DNA of 64,000 nt, from contig JAFGTV010000001.1 of the NCBI GenBank assembly GCA_016938875.1, forward strand, positions 62,001 through 126,000, given 5' to 3'. Every line of letters starts with the position of its first letter. Positions within the stretch are counted from its first letter, which is position 1. The stretch is from Paracoccaceae bacterium. Lineage in GTDB: Bacteria > Pseudomonadota > Alphaproteobacteria > Rhodobacterales > Rhodobacteraceae. The position numbers and the translations under genes were made by a program. Of the stretch, positions 11,879 to 22,500 are shown piece after piece. Below the pieces are notes generated by a model that worked only from the letters and a program-made list of their open reading frames with translations, ran no database searches and was not told where the DNA came from.

Positions 11879-14071
11879 ATGACTGCTCAGCACTTTGCCC
11901 CGGATGCGCGGGTGGCTGTGCTCAGCGCCCAGCCGCTGGGCCGCCTGCTGGATTACCGCGCCCCCGAGGGGGGCTGCGCGCTGGGCGATTTCGTCGAGGT
12001 GCCGCTGGGCCCGCGCCGGGTGCTGGGGGTGATCTGGGGGCCGGGCGAGGGGGCGTTCGACCTGTCCCGGCTGCGCCCTGTCACCCGGGTGCTGGACGCC
12101 GCCCCGATGCGCGACGAGATGCGCGAGTTTCTGATCCGGGCGGCGGATTATACGCTGACCCCGCTGTCGGCGATGCTGCGGCTGGCGACCCGCGCGCCGG
12201 GGCTGGGCGATGCGCCCTCGATGCAAAAGGTCTATCGCCGGGGGACGAGCCTGCCGGATCGGATGACACCGGCCCGCACCCGCGTGATTGATCTGCTGGA
12301 GGAGTATGGCGGGCTGGCCTTTACCCTGGGCGAGTTGTCCGCCCAGGCGGGCGTTTCGAACACGGTGATCAAGGGGTTGATCCCCTCTGGAGCGGTGCTG
12401 GAGGAGGACACGCCGCGCGACCGGCCGTATCCGCGGCTGGACCCCGCCCGCCCCGGCGTGGCGCTGGCACCCGACCAGGACGCGGCGGCGGCCAGCCTGC
12501 GCGCGGGCGTGGCGGGGGGCGGCTATGGCACCACCTTGCTGCGGGGGGTCACCGGATCGGGCAAGACCGAGGTCTACCTGGAGGCCGTGGCCGAATGCCT
12601 GGCCCAGGGGCGCCAGGCGCTGGTGCTGTTGCCCGAGATCGCGCTGACGGCAGAGTTCCTGACCCGGGTCGAGCAACGCTTTGGCGCGCGCCCGGCCGAA
12701 TGGCATTCGGGCGTGACCATGACCGAGCGGCGGCGCTGTTGGCGGATGGTGGGGCGCGGCGGCGCGCAACTGGTGGTGGGCGCGCGCTCGGCGCTGTTCC
12801 TGCCGTTCCGCGACCTCGGGCTGATCGTCGTGGATGAGGAACACGACAGTTCCTACAAGCAAGAGGACGGCGTTCTTTACAACGCCCGCGACATGGCGGT
12901 GCTGCGCGCCTCGCTGGCCTCGGCGCAGGTGGTGCTGGCCTCGGCCACGCCCAGCCTGGAAAGCTGGGCCAATGCCGAGGCGGGCAAATACACCCGGCTG
13001 GACCTGGCGGCCCGGTTCGGCACGGCACAGCTGCCCGACATGCGCGCCATCGACATGCGGGCCGAGGATCTGCCGCCGGGCCGCTGGATTTCACCCACCC
13101 TGCAAGGGGCGGTGCGCGACCGGCTGGCGGCGGGGCAGCAGGCGCTGCTGTTTCTCAACCGGCGTGGCTATGCGCCGGTGACGGTGTGCCGGGCCTGTGG
13201 TCATCAGATCGGCTGTTCCCAGTGCGACGCGCGCATGGTCGAGCATCGCTTTCTCAAGCGGCTGGTGTGCCATCAATGCGGCGACAGCATCCCGATGCCG
13301 CTGGCCTGTCCCTCGTGCAAGGTCGAGGGCAAGCTGGCCGCGGTGGGGCCGGGGGTCGAGCGGCTGGCCGAAGAGGCGGCCGCGCTTTTTCCCGAGGCGC
13401 GGCTGGCGGTTCTGTCGTCGGATCTGTTCACCTCTGCCCGCGCGCTGAAAGAACAGATCGCGGCGATCGCGGCGGGGCAGGCCGACCTGATCATCGGCAC
13501 CCAACTGGTGGCCAAGGGTCATAATTTCCCGCTGTTGACGCTGGTCGGCGTGATCGACGCCGATCTGGGCCTGCAGGGGTCGGACCTGCGCGCGGCCGAG
13601 CGGACCTTTCAGCTGATGCGGCAGGTGTCGGGCCGGGCCGGGCGCGGGGCAGCGGCGGGGCTGGCGCTGCTGCAGACCTGCCAACCCGAACATCCCGTCA
13701 TCCGCGCCATCCTGAGCGGCGACGAAGAGGGGTTCCTGCGCGCCGAGGCGGGCGAGCGTCGCGCGGCGGGCGTGCCGCCCTATGGGCGCATGGCCGGCAT
13801 CATCCTGTCCGCCCCCGAGGCCAGGGCGGCCTTTGATCTGGGCACCGCGCTGGCGCGTGCCGACGCGCCGCTGCGGGCGATCGGCGCACAGGTGTTCGGC
13901 CCGGCACCGGCCCCCATCGCGCGGGTTCGCGGGCGGCACCGGGTGCGCCTGTTGGTCAAGGCCGACAAGGGCGCGCCGTTGCAGGCCGCGCTGGGCGCGT
14001 GGCTGGCGCAGGTCAAACCGCCCGCGAATGTCCGCGTGGCGGTGGATATCGATCCGCAGAGTTTCCTTTAG
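11879..14071 (+). CDS. priA: primosomal protein N' (replication restart helicase)
   Basis: [27 protein letters not shown], zinc-binding [17 protein letters not shown]...[18 protein letters not shown]. Confidence 0.95.
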   Translation: MTAQHFAPDARVAVLSAQPLGRLLDYRAPEGGCALGDFVEVPLGPRRVLGVIWGPGEGAFDLSRLRPVTRVLDAAPMRDEMREFLIRAADYTLTPLSAMLRLATRAPGLGDAPSMQKVYRRGTSLPDRMTPARTRVIDLLEEYGGLAFTLGELSAQAGVSNTVIKGLIPSGAVLEEDTPRDRPYPRLDPARPGVALAPDQDAAAASLRAGVAGGGYGTTLLRGVTGSGKTEVYLEAVAECLAQGRQALVLLPEIALTAEFLTRVEQRFGARPAEWHSGVTMTERRRCWRMVGRGGAQLVVGARSALFLPFRDLGLIVVDEEHDSSYKQEDGVLYNARDMAVLRASLASAQVVLASATPSLESWANAEAGKYTRLDLAARFGTAQLPDMRAIDMRAEDLPPGRWISPTLQGAVRDRLAAGQQALLFLNRRGYAPVTVCRACGHQIGCSQCDARMVEHRFLKRLVCHQCGDSIPMPLACPSCKVEGKLAAVGPGVERLAEEAAALFPEARLAVLSSDLFTSARALKEQIAAIAAGQADLIIGTQLVAKGHNFPLLTLVGVIDADLGLQGSDLRAAERTFQLMRQVSGRAGRGAAAGLALLQTCQPEHPVIRAILSGDEEGFLRAEAGERRAAGVPPYGRMAGIILSAPEARAAFDLGTALARADAPLRAIGAQVFGPAPAPIARVRGRHRVRLLVKADKGAPLQAALGAWLAQVKPPANVRVAVDIDPQSFL

Positions 14072-14072
14072 C

Positions 14073-14095
14073 GCCACAGGCCAAGGCCCTGTGGC
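14073..14095. terminator. Hairpin between convergent priA and the YeeE/YedE gene
   Basis: gccacagg-ccaaggc-cctgtggc perfect 8-bp stem; no T-run. Confidence 0.35.
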
Positions 14096-14130
14096 CGCTG
14101 AATTTCACGACGCAGGGCGTTGCGCGCGTC

Positions 14131-15195
14131 TCAGGCCGCCCGCGTGGCGCCACGGTTCTGGTCCACCAGATAGTCAGTCGCCATGCCGCCGATCCACATC
14201 GCGAACAGCGCGGCCCACATCGTGCCGGCAAAGATCGACCCGCCGGTGACGCCGGCCCCGATCGAACAGCCGCCCGCCAGCATCCCGCCAAAGCCCATCA
14301 GCGCCGCGCCGATCATCGCCTTGCGCATGTTCACCTCGTTCTCGAACCCCTGCAACCGCAGATCACCCGTGACCAGCGCCGCCAGGAACGAGCCCAGGAA
14401 AACGCCCGGCACCAGTCCGACATCGAACTCCAGGATCGCCGGGCGCTCCAGAAAGAACATCAGCATGTTGGCCGAGGGGCCGGTGAAGGTCAGGCTTTCG
14501 ATCTGCATGGGCTCAAAGCTGACCTCGCTCAGCGCAAAGGTCAGCACCCAGCCCACCGCCACCGCAAAGCCCACGCCCGCCCCGAAAAAGAGCTTTCGGA
14601 ACGAAATGCGGTTGCGTTTGGCCATCCACAGCGCAAGCGCCGCAAAGACAAAGCCCAGCAGCAGCCCCGAAAAATCCGGCAGCCCCGCCGCGTCGATCAG
14701 GTTGACGTTGCGCCCGCCCGGCGTGATCCACATCGCCGCCAGGTCGTCGCGCACCGGCGACAGCCAGCCATGCAGGCTCATCTGTGCGAGCACCGCGAAA
14801 ATCAGCCCCGACACCACCGAGCGCAGGTTGCCCGTGGCCGCCAGCACCAGCAGCCGCCCGGGACAGCCGCGCGCCAGCACCATGCCCACGCCAAAGATCA
14901 GCCCGCCGATGATCGCCCCCGACCACGAGCCCGGCACCGCCATCATCCGCGCATCCTCGGACCGCATCAGGCCGGTCAGGTCGGCGGCCTGCACCCAGAC
15001 CAGCGCGGTGGAAAAGCACAGCAGCCACACCGCCACCTTGGGCCCCAGGTGGCCACGGGCAAACTCGATCGTGGCGGCGCGCAGGCAGAACGAGGACCGC
15101 TGCGCGGCCACGCCGAAGATCATGCCGGTGATCAGCCCGAAAACGGCTGCCGTCGGCCCTTCGCCGATCCGTTCAACGATCGAAAGGATATCCAT
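14131..15195 (-). CDS. YeeE/YedE family (sulfur transport) membrane protein
   Basis: MDILSIVERIGEGPTAAVFGLITGMIFGVAAQRSSFCLRAA; GGCSIGAGVTGGS and ARGCPGRLLV cysteine motifs of this permease family. Confidence 0.85.
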   Translation of the reverse strand: MDILSIVERIGEGPTAAVFGLITGMIFGVAAQRSSFCLRAATIEFARGHLGPKVAVWLLCFSTALVWVQAADLTGLMRSEDARMMAVPGSWSGAIIGGLIFGVGMVLARGCPGRLLVLAATGNLRSVVSGLIFAVLAQMSLHGWLSPVRDDLAAMWITPGGRNVNLIDAAGLPDFSGLLLGFVFAALALWMAKRNRISFRKLFFGAGVGFAVAVGWVLTFALSEVSFEPMQIESLTFTGPSANMLMFFLERPAILEFDVGLVPGVFLGSFLAALVTGDLRLQGFENEVNMRKAMIGAALMGFGGMLAGGCSIGAGVTGGSIFAGTMWAALFAMWIGGMATDYLVDQNRGATRAA

Positions 15196-15256
15196 GCGCA
15201 GGTCTCCCGAGGTCTGCGGAATTGATTGTGGATGCAATAATACCCGGAACGCCGCC

Positions 15257-15270
15257 TTGATCCAGATCAG
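15257..15270. promoter_or_regulatory. FNR/CRP-family box (TTGATccagATCAG)
   Basis: 9/10 match to TTGAT-N4-ATCAA in the divergent intergenic region. Confidence 0.45.
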
Positions 15271-15398
15271 CCGTAATCCTGGGCGGGCGGGTCTGAAACC
15301 GACCGTTTCGGTGTCGTGAAAGGGCGCGAATCGCGTTTTTTTCGCCAGTACCATCGTTCGATCACGCCCCGGTGGGGCGGCGCCAGGGAGGAGCGGCG

Positions 15399-15818
15399 AT
15401 GGAAATCCAGGTAGACGCCTTCGGGCGGGCAGAGGCGTTTTCGGTGGATATGGGTCTGTTGGAGCGCGAGGGCGGGCATGATCCGGCCTTTGGCAGCGTG
15501 ACGTGGCGCACCCTGATCTGCGCCGACCGCACCCCGTCGCGCGACATGGTGCTGGGCATCGCCGAGTTCGGCCCCCAGGGCACCCTCTTGCCCCATCGCC
15601 ACACCCACGCGGAATATTACCTCGGCCTGTCTGGCGAGGGCGTCGTGACGGTCGAGGGGCAGGCCCATCGTATCGCGCCGGGCATCGCGCTCTACCTGCC
15701 GTCCGAGGCCGAGCATTCGGTGCTGGCGGGCCCCGAGGGGCTGAGTTTCGTCTACGGTTTCGCCGCGCATCGTTTTGAAGAGGTGCAATATCGTTTCAGC
15801 GCGGCGGTGGCGGGATAA
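15399..15818 (+). CDS. cupin domain-containing protein
   Basis: LLPHRHTHAEYYLGLSGEGVVTVEGQAHRIAPGIALYLPSEAEHSV: both cupin motifs. Confidence 0.85.
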   Translation: MEIQVDAFGRAEAFSVDMGLLEREGGHDPAFGSVTWRTLICADRTPSRDMVLGIAEFGPQGTLLPHRHTHAEYYLGLSGEGVVTVEGQAHRIAPGIALYLPSEAEHSVLAGPEGLSFVYGFAAHRFEEVQYRFSAAVAG

Positions 15819-15870
15819 GGCGCGCGAATTTACGCTCGCCAGCCGTGTTTTTTCGGCGTAAAGGGCGGCC

Positions 15871-17103
15871 ATGATCCGACTTGTCCGCCTGGCCGAGGCA
15901 CAGGATTTGCCGCTGTGGCGACGTCCTGTCAGCCTTTTGTTCCTGATGGCTTTCGCCATGCCGGTGGCGTTTGCCACCTGGTCTGCGCTGCTCAACAACT
16001 TTGTCATCGAGGCGGCGGGGTTTACCGGCGTCGAGATCGGCTGGCTGCATAGTGTGCGTGAGATCCCCGGCTTTCTGGCGGTGGGGGTGATCGCGCTGAT
16101 CCTGTTCATCCGCGAGCAGGTTCTGGGCGTGGTGGCCTTGATGATGCTGGGCATGGCGACGGCTGTGACGGCCTGGTTTCCCAGCCTGGGCGGGCTGTTG
16201 ACGGTGACGATGCTCAGCTCGATCGGGTTTCATTATTTCGAGACCGTCAACCAGTCGCTGCAACTGCAATGGATCGACCGCGAACGTGCGCCCCAGACCC
16301 TGGGCTGGCTGGTCGCGGCGGGGTCGGCCGCGTCCCTGCTGGCCTATGGCCTGCTGGTGCTGACGTGGAAGGCGTTCGATCTGTCCTACAACTTCGTCTA
16401 TCTCGTGTCGGGCGGGTTCACGGCGGCGGTCGCGGTGTTCTGCCTGCTGGCCTATCCGCAGTTCGAGGCCCCCAACCCCCAGGTCAAGCGGCTGATCCTG
16501 CGGCGGCGGTACTGGCTGTATTACCTGCTGCAATTCATGGCCGGCGCCCGGCGGCAGATCTTTGTCGTCTTTGCCGCCTTCATGATGGTCGAACGGTTCG
16601 GCTTTGAGGTGCACGAGGTTACGGCGCTGTTCATGATCAACTTTCTGGCCAACATGGGCTTTGCGCCGCTGATGGGCCGGGCCGTGGCGAAATGGGGCGA
16701 ACGGCGCGCGCTGGCCTTTGAATATGTCGGGCTGATCGTGGTGTTCCTGGCCTATGGGGGCATCTATTATTTCGGCTGGGGCGTGGTGCTGGCGGCGACG
16801 CTTTATGTCATCGACCACATGTTCTTTGCGCTGGCCTTTGCGCTGAAAACCTATTTCCAGAAGATCGCCGATCCCGGCGACATCGCCCCGACGGCGGCGG
16901 TGGCCTTTACCATCAACCATATCGCGGCGGTGTTCCTGCCCGCCAGCCTGGGCTATCTTTGGGTGACCTCGCCGGGGGCTGTTTTCATCCTGGCCGCGGC
17001 GATGGCGGGGGGATCGCTGCTGTTGGCGCTGATGATCCCGCGCCATCCCGAGCCGGGCAACGAGACGGTGTTTTCCAGCCTGATGCCCGCCCCTGCCGAA
17101 TAG
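15871..17103 (+). CDS. MFS transporter
   Basis: About 12 hydrophobic segments; MFS-like organisation. Confidence 0.75.
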   Translation: MIRLVRLAEAQDLPLWRRPVSLLFLMAFAMPVAFATWSALLNNFVIEAAGFTGVEIGWLHSVREIPGFLAVGVIALILFIREQVLGVVALMMLGMATAVTAWFPSLGGLLTVTMLSSIGFHYFETVNQSLQLQWIDRERAPQTLGWLVAAGSAASLLAYGLLVLTWKAFDLSYNFVYLVSGGFTAAVAVFCLLAYPQFEAPNPQVKRLILRRRYWLYYLLQFMAGARRQIFVVFAAFMMVERFGFEVHEVTALFMINFLANMGFAPLMGRAVAKWGERRALAFEYVGLIVVFLAYGGIYYFGWGVVLAATLYVIDHMFFALAFALKTYFQKIADPGDIAPTAAVAFTINHIAAVFLPASLGYLWVTSPGAVFILAAAMAGGSLLLALMIPRHPEPGNETVFSSLMPAPAE

Positions 17104-17118
17104 CGCGACGCGCGCGGC

Positions 17119-17499
17119 CTATTGTTTGCAAAGTGGCGTGATGTCAAAGGCGATGATCTGCCCCTTGAGCACCTCGAACGACAGTTTCGAGGCGCATCCG
17201 CTGGCGGTGGTGGCGGTTCCGCCCAGCCGGGTGCTGGTTCCGTCCGCCGCCAGCGAGGTGAACGAGACCTGCGCATAGGGGGCGACCCCGGCAAAGGTCT
17301 CTTGGAAATAGGGCAGGGTGTACTGCTCTTGCAATTGCGGATGCAGCAGGGTGCGGGCCTGCGGGTATTGCCCGGTGCTGGTCAGGATCACGAACTGGCG
17401 GGCGATGTCGCGCTGGCCAGAGGTGAAATAGATCACCGCCGCGTATCCGATGACCCCCAGCACGGCGAGGCCGAGGACGAGTTTCAAAAAGGTCTTCAT
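17119..17499 (-). CDS. conserved hypothetical protein with N-terminal TM/signal anchor
   Basis: [37 protein letters not shown]; start at 17499. Confidence 0.6.
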   Translation of the reverse strand: MKTFLKLVLGLAVLGVIGYAAVIYFTSGQRDIARQFVILTSTGQYPQARTLLHPQLQEQYTLPYFQETFAGVAPYAQVSFTSLAADGTSTRLGGTATTASGCASKLSFEVLKGQIIAFDITPLCKQ

Positions 17500-17643
17500 G
17501 GCGGCCCCCGGCGGGATTGGTCGGTGCATTGCTTGCCTCAGCCTGCGCCCGTAGCCCAAAGCCGGGCAAGCGGCTCTTTTGGCGCAGGGTTGAAATCCGC
17601 CGATCGCGGGCGACATTGTTCCGAAACGCAAAGGGAGTTGCGC

Positions 17644-18294
17644 ATGTTTTCCTTTCTCAGCCGCAAGACCGACATGGTGAGCGCGGGCGAGGCCCTGCCG
17701 GGCCGCGCCGATCCGATCGCCACCGCCGCCACCCATCACGTGCTGGATCGCCCGCTCAAGGCGCCCATCCCCGAGGGCATGGCGCAGGTGATTTTCGGCA
17801 TGGGGTGTTTCTGGGGGGTTGAACGGCTGTTCTGGACACAGCCGGGCGTGTGGCTGACCGCCGTGGGCTATGCCGCGGGCTATACCCCAAATCCCACCTA
17901 CGAAGAGGTCTGTTCGGGCCGCACCGGCCATAACGAGGTGGTGCGCGTGGTCTATGACCCGGCCGTGATCTCGTTCGACGATCTGTTGCGGATCTTCTGG
18001 GAGGGGCACGATCCCACCCAGGGCATGCGCCAAGGCAACGATCGCGGCACGCAGTATCGTTCGGGCATCTACACGTTTACCCCCGAACAGCGCGATGCCG
18101 CCCTGGCCAGCAAGGCGGCCTTTGCCCCGCGTCTGCGCGCGGCGGGGCATGGCGCGATCACCACGGAAATTCTGGATGCCCCGAATTTCTACTATGCCGA
18201 GGGGTATCACCAGCAATACCTGGCCAAGAACCCCGGCGGGTATTGCGGGCTGGGGGGCACCGGGGTCAGCTGTCCCATCGGCACCGGCGCTTGA
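17644..18294 (+). CDS. msrA: peptide-methionine (S)-S-oxide reductase
   Basis: [15 protein letters not shown] catalytic Cys motif, [27 protein letters not shown]. Confidence 0.95.
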   Translation: MFSFLSRKTDMVSAGEALPGRADPIATAATHHVLDRPLKAPIPEGMAQVIFGMGCFWGVERLFWTQPGVWLTAVGYAAGYTPNPTYEEVCSGRTGHNEVVRVVYDPAVISFDDLLRIFWEGHDPTQGMRQGNDRGTQYRSGIYTFTPEQRDAALASKAAFAPRLRAAGHGAITTEILDAPNFYYAEGYHQQYLAKNPGGYCGLGGTGVSCPIGTGA

Positions 18295-18347
18295 CGGCGG
18301 GCGGGGGCGGGTCTAGGCCCGGCCCACCCAAGGCAGGAGCCCGCGCC

Positions 18348-19223
18348 ATGACCACCTTTACCGCCCTGACCACCCTTTCGGGCAAAGCCGCCGCAGATGA
18401 GCTGGGCGCCGCGCTGGAGCGGCTGGACCCAGAACCCATCGGCGTTGGCGTGGTCGAGATCGAGGACGGCTCTGGCCTGTGGGAGGTGGGGGGCTATTTC
18501 ACCGAAACCCCCGACATGGCGGGTCTCGCGCTGTTGGCCGCGATGCACGGCGCGCGCGATTTCACCATCTCGGAACTGCCCGACACCGACTGGGTGGCCA
18601 AGGTCAAGCGCGAGCTGGCCCCGGTCGCGGCGGGCCGGTTTTTCGTCTATGGCAGCCATGACGCCGACCAGGTGCCCGCCGACAAGGTCGCGCTGCTGAT
18701 CGAGGCGGCGATGGCCTTTGGCACCGGCCACCATGGCACGACCCAGGGATGCCTGCGCGCGCTGGACCGTCTGGCCGAAGAGGGGCTGACCCCCCGCGCC
18801 GTGGCCGATATCGGCTGTGGCACGGCGGTGCTGGCGATGGCGGCGGCGCATCTGTGGTCGGTGCCGGTGCTGGCCTCGGACATCGACCCGGTGGCGGTCG
18901 AGGTGGCGCAGGCCAATGTCGCGGCCAATGGCCTGACGGGCCGGGTGCAGTGCCTGGAAGCCACCGGTTTCGATCATCCCGACCTGGACGCGGCCGCGCC
19001 GTTCGACCTGGTGCTGGCCAATATCCTAAAGGCGCCGTTGATCGCGCTGGCCCCCGATATGGCGGCGCGACTCAGCCCCGGCGGCTATGCGATTCTGTCG
19101 GGCCTGCTGACCGAACAGGCCGCCGATGTGGCCGCTGCCTATGCCGAAAACGGGCTATTGGTTCACGCATCCGAGGCAATCGGCGAGTGGACGACGCTTT
19201 GTCTCATAAAACGCGTTGGATAG
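18348..19223 (+). CDS. prmA: ribosomal protein L11 methyltransferase
   Basis: AFGTGHHGTTQGCL, VADIGCGTAVLAMAAA, DLVLANILKAPL. Confidence 0.92.
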   Translation: MTTFTALTTLSGKAAADELGAALERLDPEPIGVGVVEIEDGSGLWEVGGYFTETPDMAGLALLAAMHGARDFTISELPDTDWVAKVKRELAPVAAGRFFVYGSHDADQVPADKVALLIEAAMAFGTGHHGTTQGCLRALDRLAEEGLTPRAVADIGCGTAVLAMAAAHLWSVPVLASDIDPVAVEVAQANVAANGLTGRVQCLEATGFDHPDLDAAAPFDLVLANILKAPLIALAPDMAARLSPGGYAILSGLLTEQAADVAAAYAENGLLVHASEAIGEWTTLCLIKRVG

Positions 19224-19285
19224 GCCGCATTCCTGCCGTATTCTCCCCGCAATATGGTCATCTTACGGCGCAACGGGAGAGTGCC

Positions 19286-19636
19286 ATGTACGATCCACAG
19301 TATCAGGAGTTTCGCGGGCGTCTGGCGCGGCTGGATCGCATGCACCGGCGCGGCTATGGGTTTGAGGCGCCGGGAACGATCGGCCGCTCTTACTATACGC
19401 GCCAATCGCGTCGCCGCATTCCGCTGGTGCGTTCGCTCGGGGTGATTGCGCTTTGCGTGATCGTGGTCAAGGCGGTGATCCTGTCGCAGATCGGATCGGC
19501 CGACTACAACGAACGCCTGGCGCGCGCCGAGGGGGCGTCGATCGTCCAGCAGGTGTCGGTCTACATCATGCAGATCGACCCGATTACCGAGTGGACCGCG
19601 ACGCAACTACGCGCAATCATGTCTGGGTTGGGCTAG
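19286..19636 (+). CDS. conserved hypothetical single-TM protein
   Basis: Complete ORF with RBS gggaga; one TM (VIALCVIVVKAVILSQIG). Confidence 0.6.
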   Translation: MYDPQYQEFRGRLARLDRMHRRGYGFEAPGTIGRSYYTRQSRRRIPLVRSLGVIALCVIVVKAVILSQIGSADYNERLARAEGASIVQQVSVYIMQIDPITEWTATQLRAIMSGLG

Positions 19637-19800
19637 GGCGGACTGCCCGGCCCGTCCGCAACGCATCGGCCGCCGCCCATCGGGATGCGCACCATTTCGC
19701 GACACCCCCCAACGCACGGGGCACCCATGCCCAAGCGACGCCCGGCCGGGGCGCCGCACCTGATCAAACAGCGTGACATGGCCCGTGGCGGGCCACAGGA

Positions 19801-19995
19801 TCAGCGGGTCAGCGCGTCGATATCGGCGCGGCACAGCCCGATATCGTCCAGTTCCCGGTCGCTGAGCCGCGACAGGGCGTTGCGCGTGACCCGTGCCTCG
19901 TTCCAGGCGTTGAACCGCGAGATCAGCCCAGAGAGCAGGTGCCCGCCAGCATGGTGAACGCCCGCCTGGGGGCGCGTGGTGCTAAAAACAGTCAT
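19801..19995 (-). CDS. DUF1127 domain small protein
   Basis: RFNAWNEARVTRNALSRLSDRELDDIGLCRADIDAL matches the DUF1127 signature. Confidence 0.85.
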   Translation of the reverse strand: MTVFSTTRPQAGVHHAGGHLLSGLISRFNAWNEARVTRNALSRLSDRELDDIGLCRADIDALTR

Positions 19996-20220
19996 GATGA
20001 TCATCCTTGTGCCGGGCCGCGTCTGGCCTTGGCTCTTCACGACGTCAGGTATTGCGCGGCGGCCCACGCCACAAGGCCCAATCCCTGCATATGAAACATG
20101 CGTTTTTCGCATGGCGCGCAGGCCTTCATGTGCCAGGCAGGGCCGGGCGGGAGTATTGGCGCTGGCCGATGTTCCCTTTTCGTGCTAATGCCTTGGGCAA
20201 GGAATAAGAATGGGGCGAGC

Positions 20221-20730
20221 ATGCGCGTTTTGGGGGTTGATCCCGGCCTTCGCAATATGGGCTGGGGCATGATCGAGCTGACGGGCGGGCGATTGCATCA
20301 CATCGCCAACGGCGTCTGTTGCACGGCCTCTGGCGGGATTTTGGCAGAGCGGCTGTTGTCGCTATACGATCAGCTCAGCGAGGTCGTCACGCGCTTTGCC
20401 CCGCAGGCGGCCGCGGTCGAGCAGACCTTTGTCAACCGCGACGGGGCAGCCACGCTCAAGCTGGGGCAGGCCCGCGCGATCGCGCTGTTGGTGCCTGCGC
20501 GGGCCGGGTTGACGGTCGGCGAATACGCCCCCAACGCGGTGAAAAAGACGGTGGTCGGGGTCGGTCACGCGGACAAGCGGCAGGTCGATCACATGGTGCG
20601 CCTGCAATTTCCGGGCATCCAGATCGCCGGCCCCGATGCCGCCGACGCGCTGGCGGTGGCGCTGTGTCATGCCCATCACATGGGGTCCAACGGGCGGCTG
20701 GCGGCGGCGCTGGCCAAGGCGGGCGCATGA
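20221..20730 (+). CDS. ruvC: crossover junction endodeoxyribonuclease RuvC
   Basis: [54 protein letters not shown]. Confidence 0.96.
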   Translation: MRVLGVDPGLRNMGWGMIELTGGRLHHIANGVCCTASGGILAERLLSLYDQLSEVVTRFAPQAAAVEQTFVNRDGAATLKLGQARAIALLVPARAGLTVGEYAPNAVKKTVVGVGHADKRQVDHMVRLQFPGIQIAGPDAADALAVALCHAHHMGSNGRLAAALAKAGA

Positions 20731-21395
20731 TCGGGCGGCTCAGCGGGCACCTGGTTCATCGCGGGCCGGATCACGTCATGATCGACGTGGGCGGCGTGGG
20801 CTACGTGGTGAATGTGTCTGATCGCACGCTGGCAGCCATGCCGGCCCTGGGCGAGGCGGTGGCGCTGTTCACCGACCTGCTGGTGCGCGAGGATTTGTTA
20901 CAGCTTTACGGCTTCCCCACCCTGCTGGAGCGGGAATGGCACCGGCTGCTGATGGGGGTGCAGGGGATCGGGGCCAAGGCCTCGATGGCGATCTTGGGCA
21001 CCCTGGGGGCAGAGGGCGTGGGCCGGGCGATCACCCTGGGCGATTGGGCCGCGGTCAAGGCCGCGCCGGGGGTCGGCCCCAAGATCGCCCAGCGCGTGGT
21101 CAACGAACTCAAGGACAAGGCGCCGGGCGTGATGGCGCTGGGCGGCAGTCTGGACCAGGCCATGGGGCAGAGCCGTGCCGAGGCCCAGGTGATCGAGCCA
21201 TCGGCGCCCCGCCCCGGCCCCGCCGCCGCCCCCGCGCCCTCGGCCCAGGCGGATGCGCTGTCGGCGCTGGGCAATCTGGGCTATGCCCCGTCTGAGGCCG
21301 CCCAGGCCGTGGCCCGTGCCGCGGGCGATCTGCCCGGCGGCGACACGCCCGCGCTGATCCGCGCGGCGCTAAAGCTTTTGGCGCCAAAGGGGTAG
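20727..21395 (+). CDS. ruvA: Holliday junction branch migration protein RuvA
   Basis: [31 protein letters not shown], HhH motifs [17 protein letters not shown]. Confidence 0.96.
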   Translation: MIGRLSGHLVHRGPDHVMIDVGGVGYVVNVSDRTLAAMPALGEAVALFTDLLVREDLLQLYGFPTLLEREWHRLLMGVQGIGAKASMAILGTLGAEGVGRAITLGDWAAVKAAPGVGPKIAQRVVNELKDKAPGVMALGGSLDQAMGQSRAEAQVIEPSAPRPGPAAAPAPSAQADALSALGNLGYAPSEAAQAVARAAGDLPGGDTPALIRAALKLLAPKG

Positions 21396-21398
21396 GCG

Positions 21399-22427
21399 AT
21401 GACCGAACCTGACCCCACCCTGCGCCCGGCGCCCCAGCCCGAGGATGCCGACCGCGCCCTGCGCCCGCAGGTGCTGGACGATTTCATCGGCCAGGCCGAG
21501 GCGCGTGCCAACCTGCGCGTTTTCATCGAGAGCGCGCGCCGGCGGGCCTCGGCGATGGATCACGCGCTGTTTCATGGCCCCCCCGGCCTGGGCAAGACCA
21601 CGCTGGCGCAGATCATCGCCCGCGAACTGGGGGTGAATTTCCGCATGACCTCGGGTCCGGTGCTGGCCAAGGCCGGGGATCTGGCCGCGATCCTGACCAA
21701 CCTGGAGGCCCGCGATGTCCTCTTCATCGACGAGATCCACCGGCTGAACCCCGCGGTCGAAGAGGTGCTGTATCCCGCGCTGGAGGATTTCGAATTGGAC
21801 CTGGTGATCGGCGAGGGGCCTGCCGCGCGCACCGTTCGGATCGAGTTGCAGCCCTTTACCCTGGTCGGGGCGACCACGCGGCTGGGGCTGTTGACCACGC
21901 CGCTGCGGGACCGGTTCGGCATTCCGGTGCGGCTGCAATTCTATACCGTGCCAGAGCTGGAACATATCGTGGCGCGCGGTGCCCGGCTGATGGGGATCGC
22001 CGCCGACCCCGAGGGGGTGCGCGAGATCGCCCAGCGCGCCCGCGGCACCCCGCGCATCGCCGGGCGGCTGCTGCGCCGGGTGGTGGATTTCGCGCTGGTC
22101 GAGGGCGATGGGCGGATCACCCGCGCGGTGGCCGACAACGCCCTGACCCGGATGGAGGTGGACGCGCTGGGGCTGGATGGCGCGGACCGGCGCTATCTGC
22201 GGCTGATCGCCGAGAATTACGCCGGTGGCCCGGTCGGGATCGAAACGCTATCGGCGGCGCTGTCGGAATCGCGCGACGCGTTGGAAGAGGTGATCGAGCC
22301 CTATCTCTTGCAACAGGGGCTGATCCAGCGCACGCCGCGCGGCCGGATGCTGGCGGCGCGCGCCTGGACCCACCTGGGCCTGCCTGCGCCGGGCGCGCCG
22401 GGGCAGGGGGGGCTGTTTGACGCCTAG
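21399..22427 (+). CDS. ruvB: Holliday junction DNA helicase RuvB
   Basis: [44 protein letters not shown]. Confidence 0.97.
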   Translation: MTEPDPTLRPAPQPEDADRALRPQVLDDFIGQAEARANLRVFIESARRRASAMDHALFHGPPGLGKTTLAQIIARELGVNFRMTSGPVLAKAGDLAAILTNLEARDVLFIDEIHRLNPAVEEVLYPALEDFELDLVIGEGPAARTVRIELQPFTLVGATTRLGLLTTPLRDRFGIPVRLQFYTVPELEHIVARGARLMGIAADPEGVREIAQRARGTPRIAGRLLRRVVDFALVEGDGRITRAVADNALTRMEVDALGLDGADRRYLRLIAENYAGGPVGIETLSAALSESRDALEEVIEPYLLQQGLIQRTPRGRMLAARAWTHLGLPAPGAPGQGGLFDA

Positions 22428-22469
22428 CGCCATTGCCCGCCATGGAACGAGCGATTAAGGCTGGGATTT

Positions 22470-22497
22470 GGGTAGTTTCACCAGGAAGAAGGGGGCG
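22470..22497. repeat. Probable degenerate copy D of the dispersed GACCAGAAGAAG repeat
   Basis: gggtagtttcaccaggaagaaggggg resembles copy C ggggtattcatgccaacaagaag. Confidence 0.3.
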
Positions 22498-22500
22498 GGC

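Noticed and set aside
11789-12862. Upstream extension of the transaldolase ORF
   Set aside because: Lies opposite priA; low-complexity shadow translation. Native start [13 protein letters not shown] at 11788.
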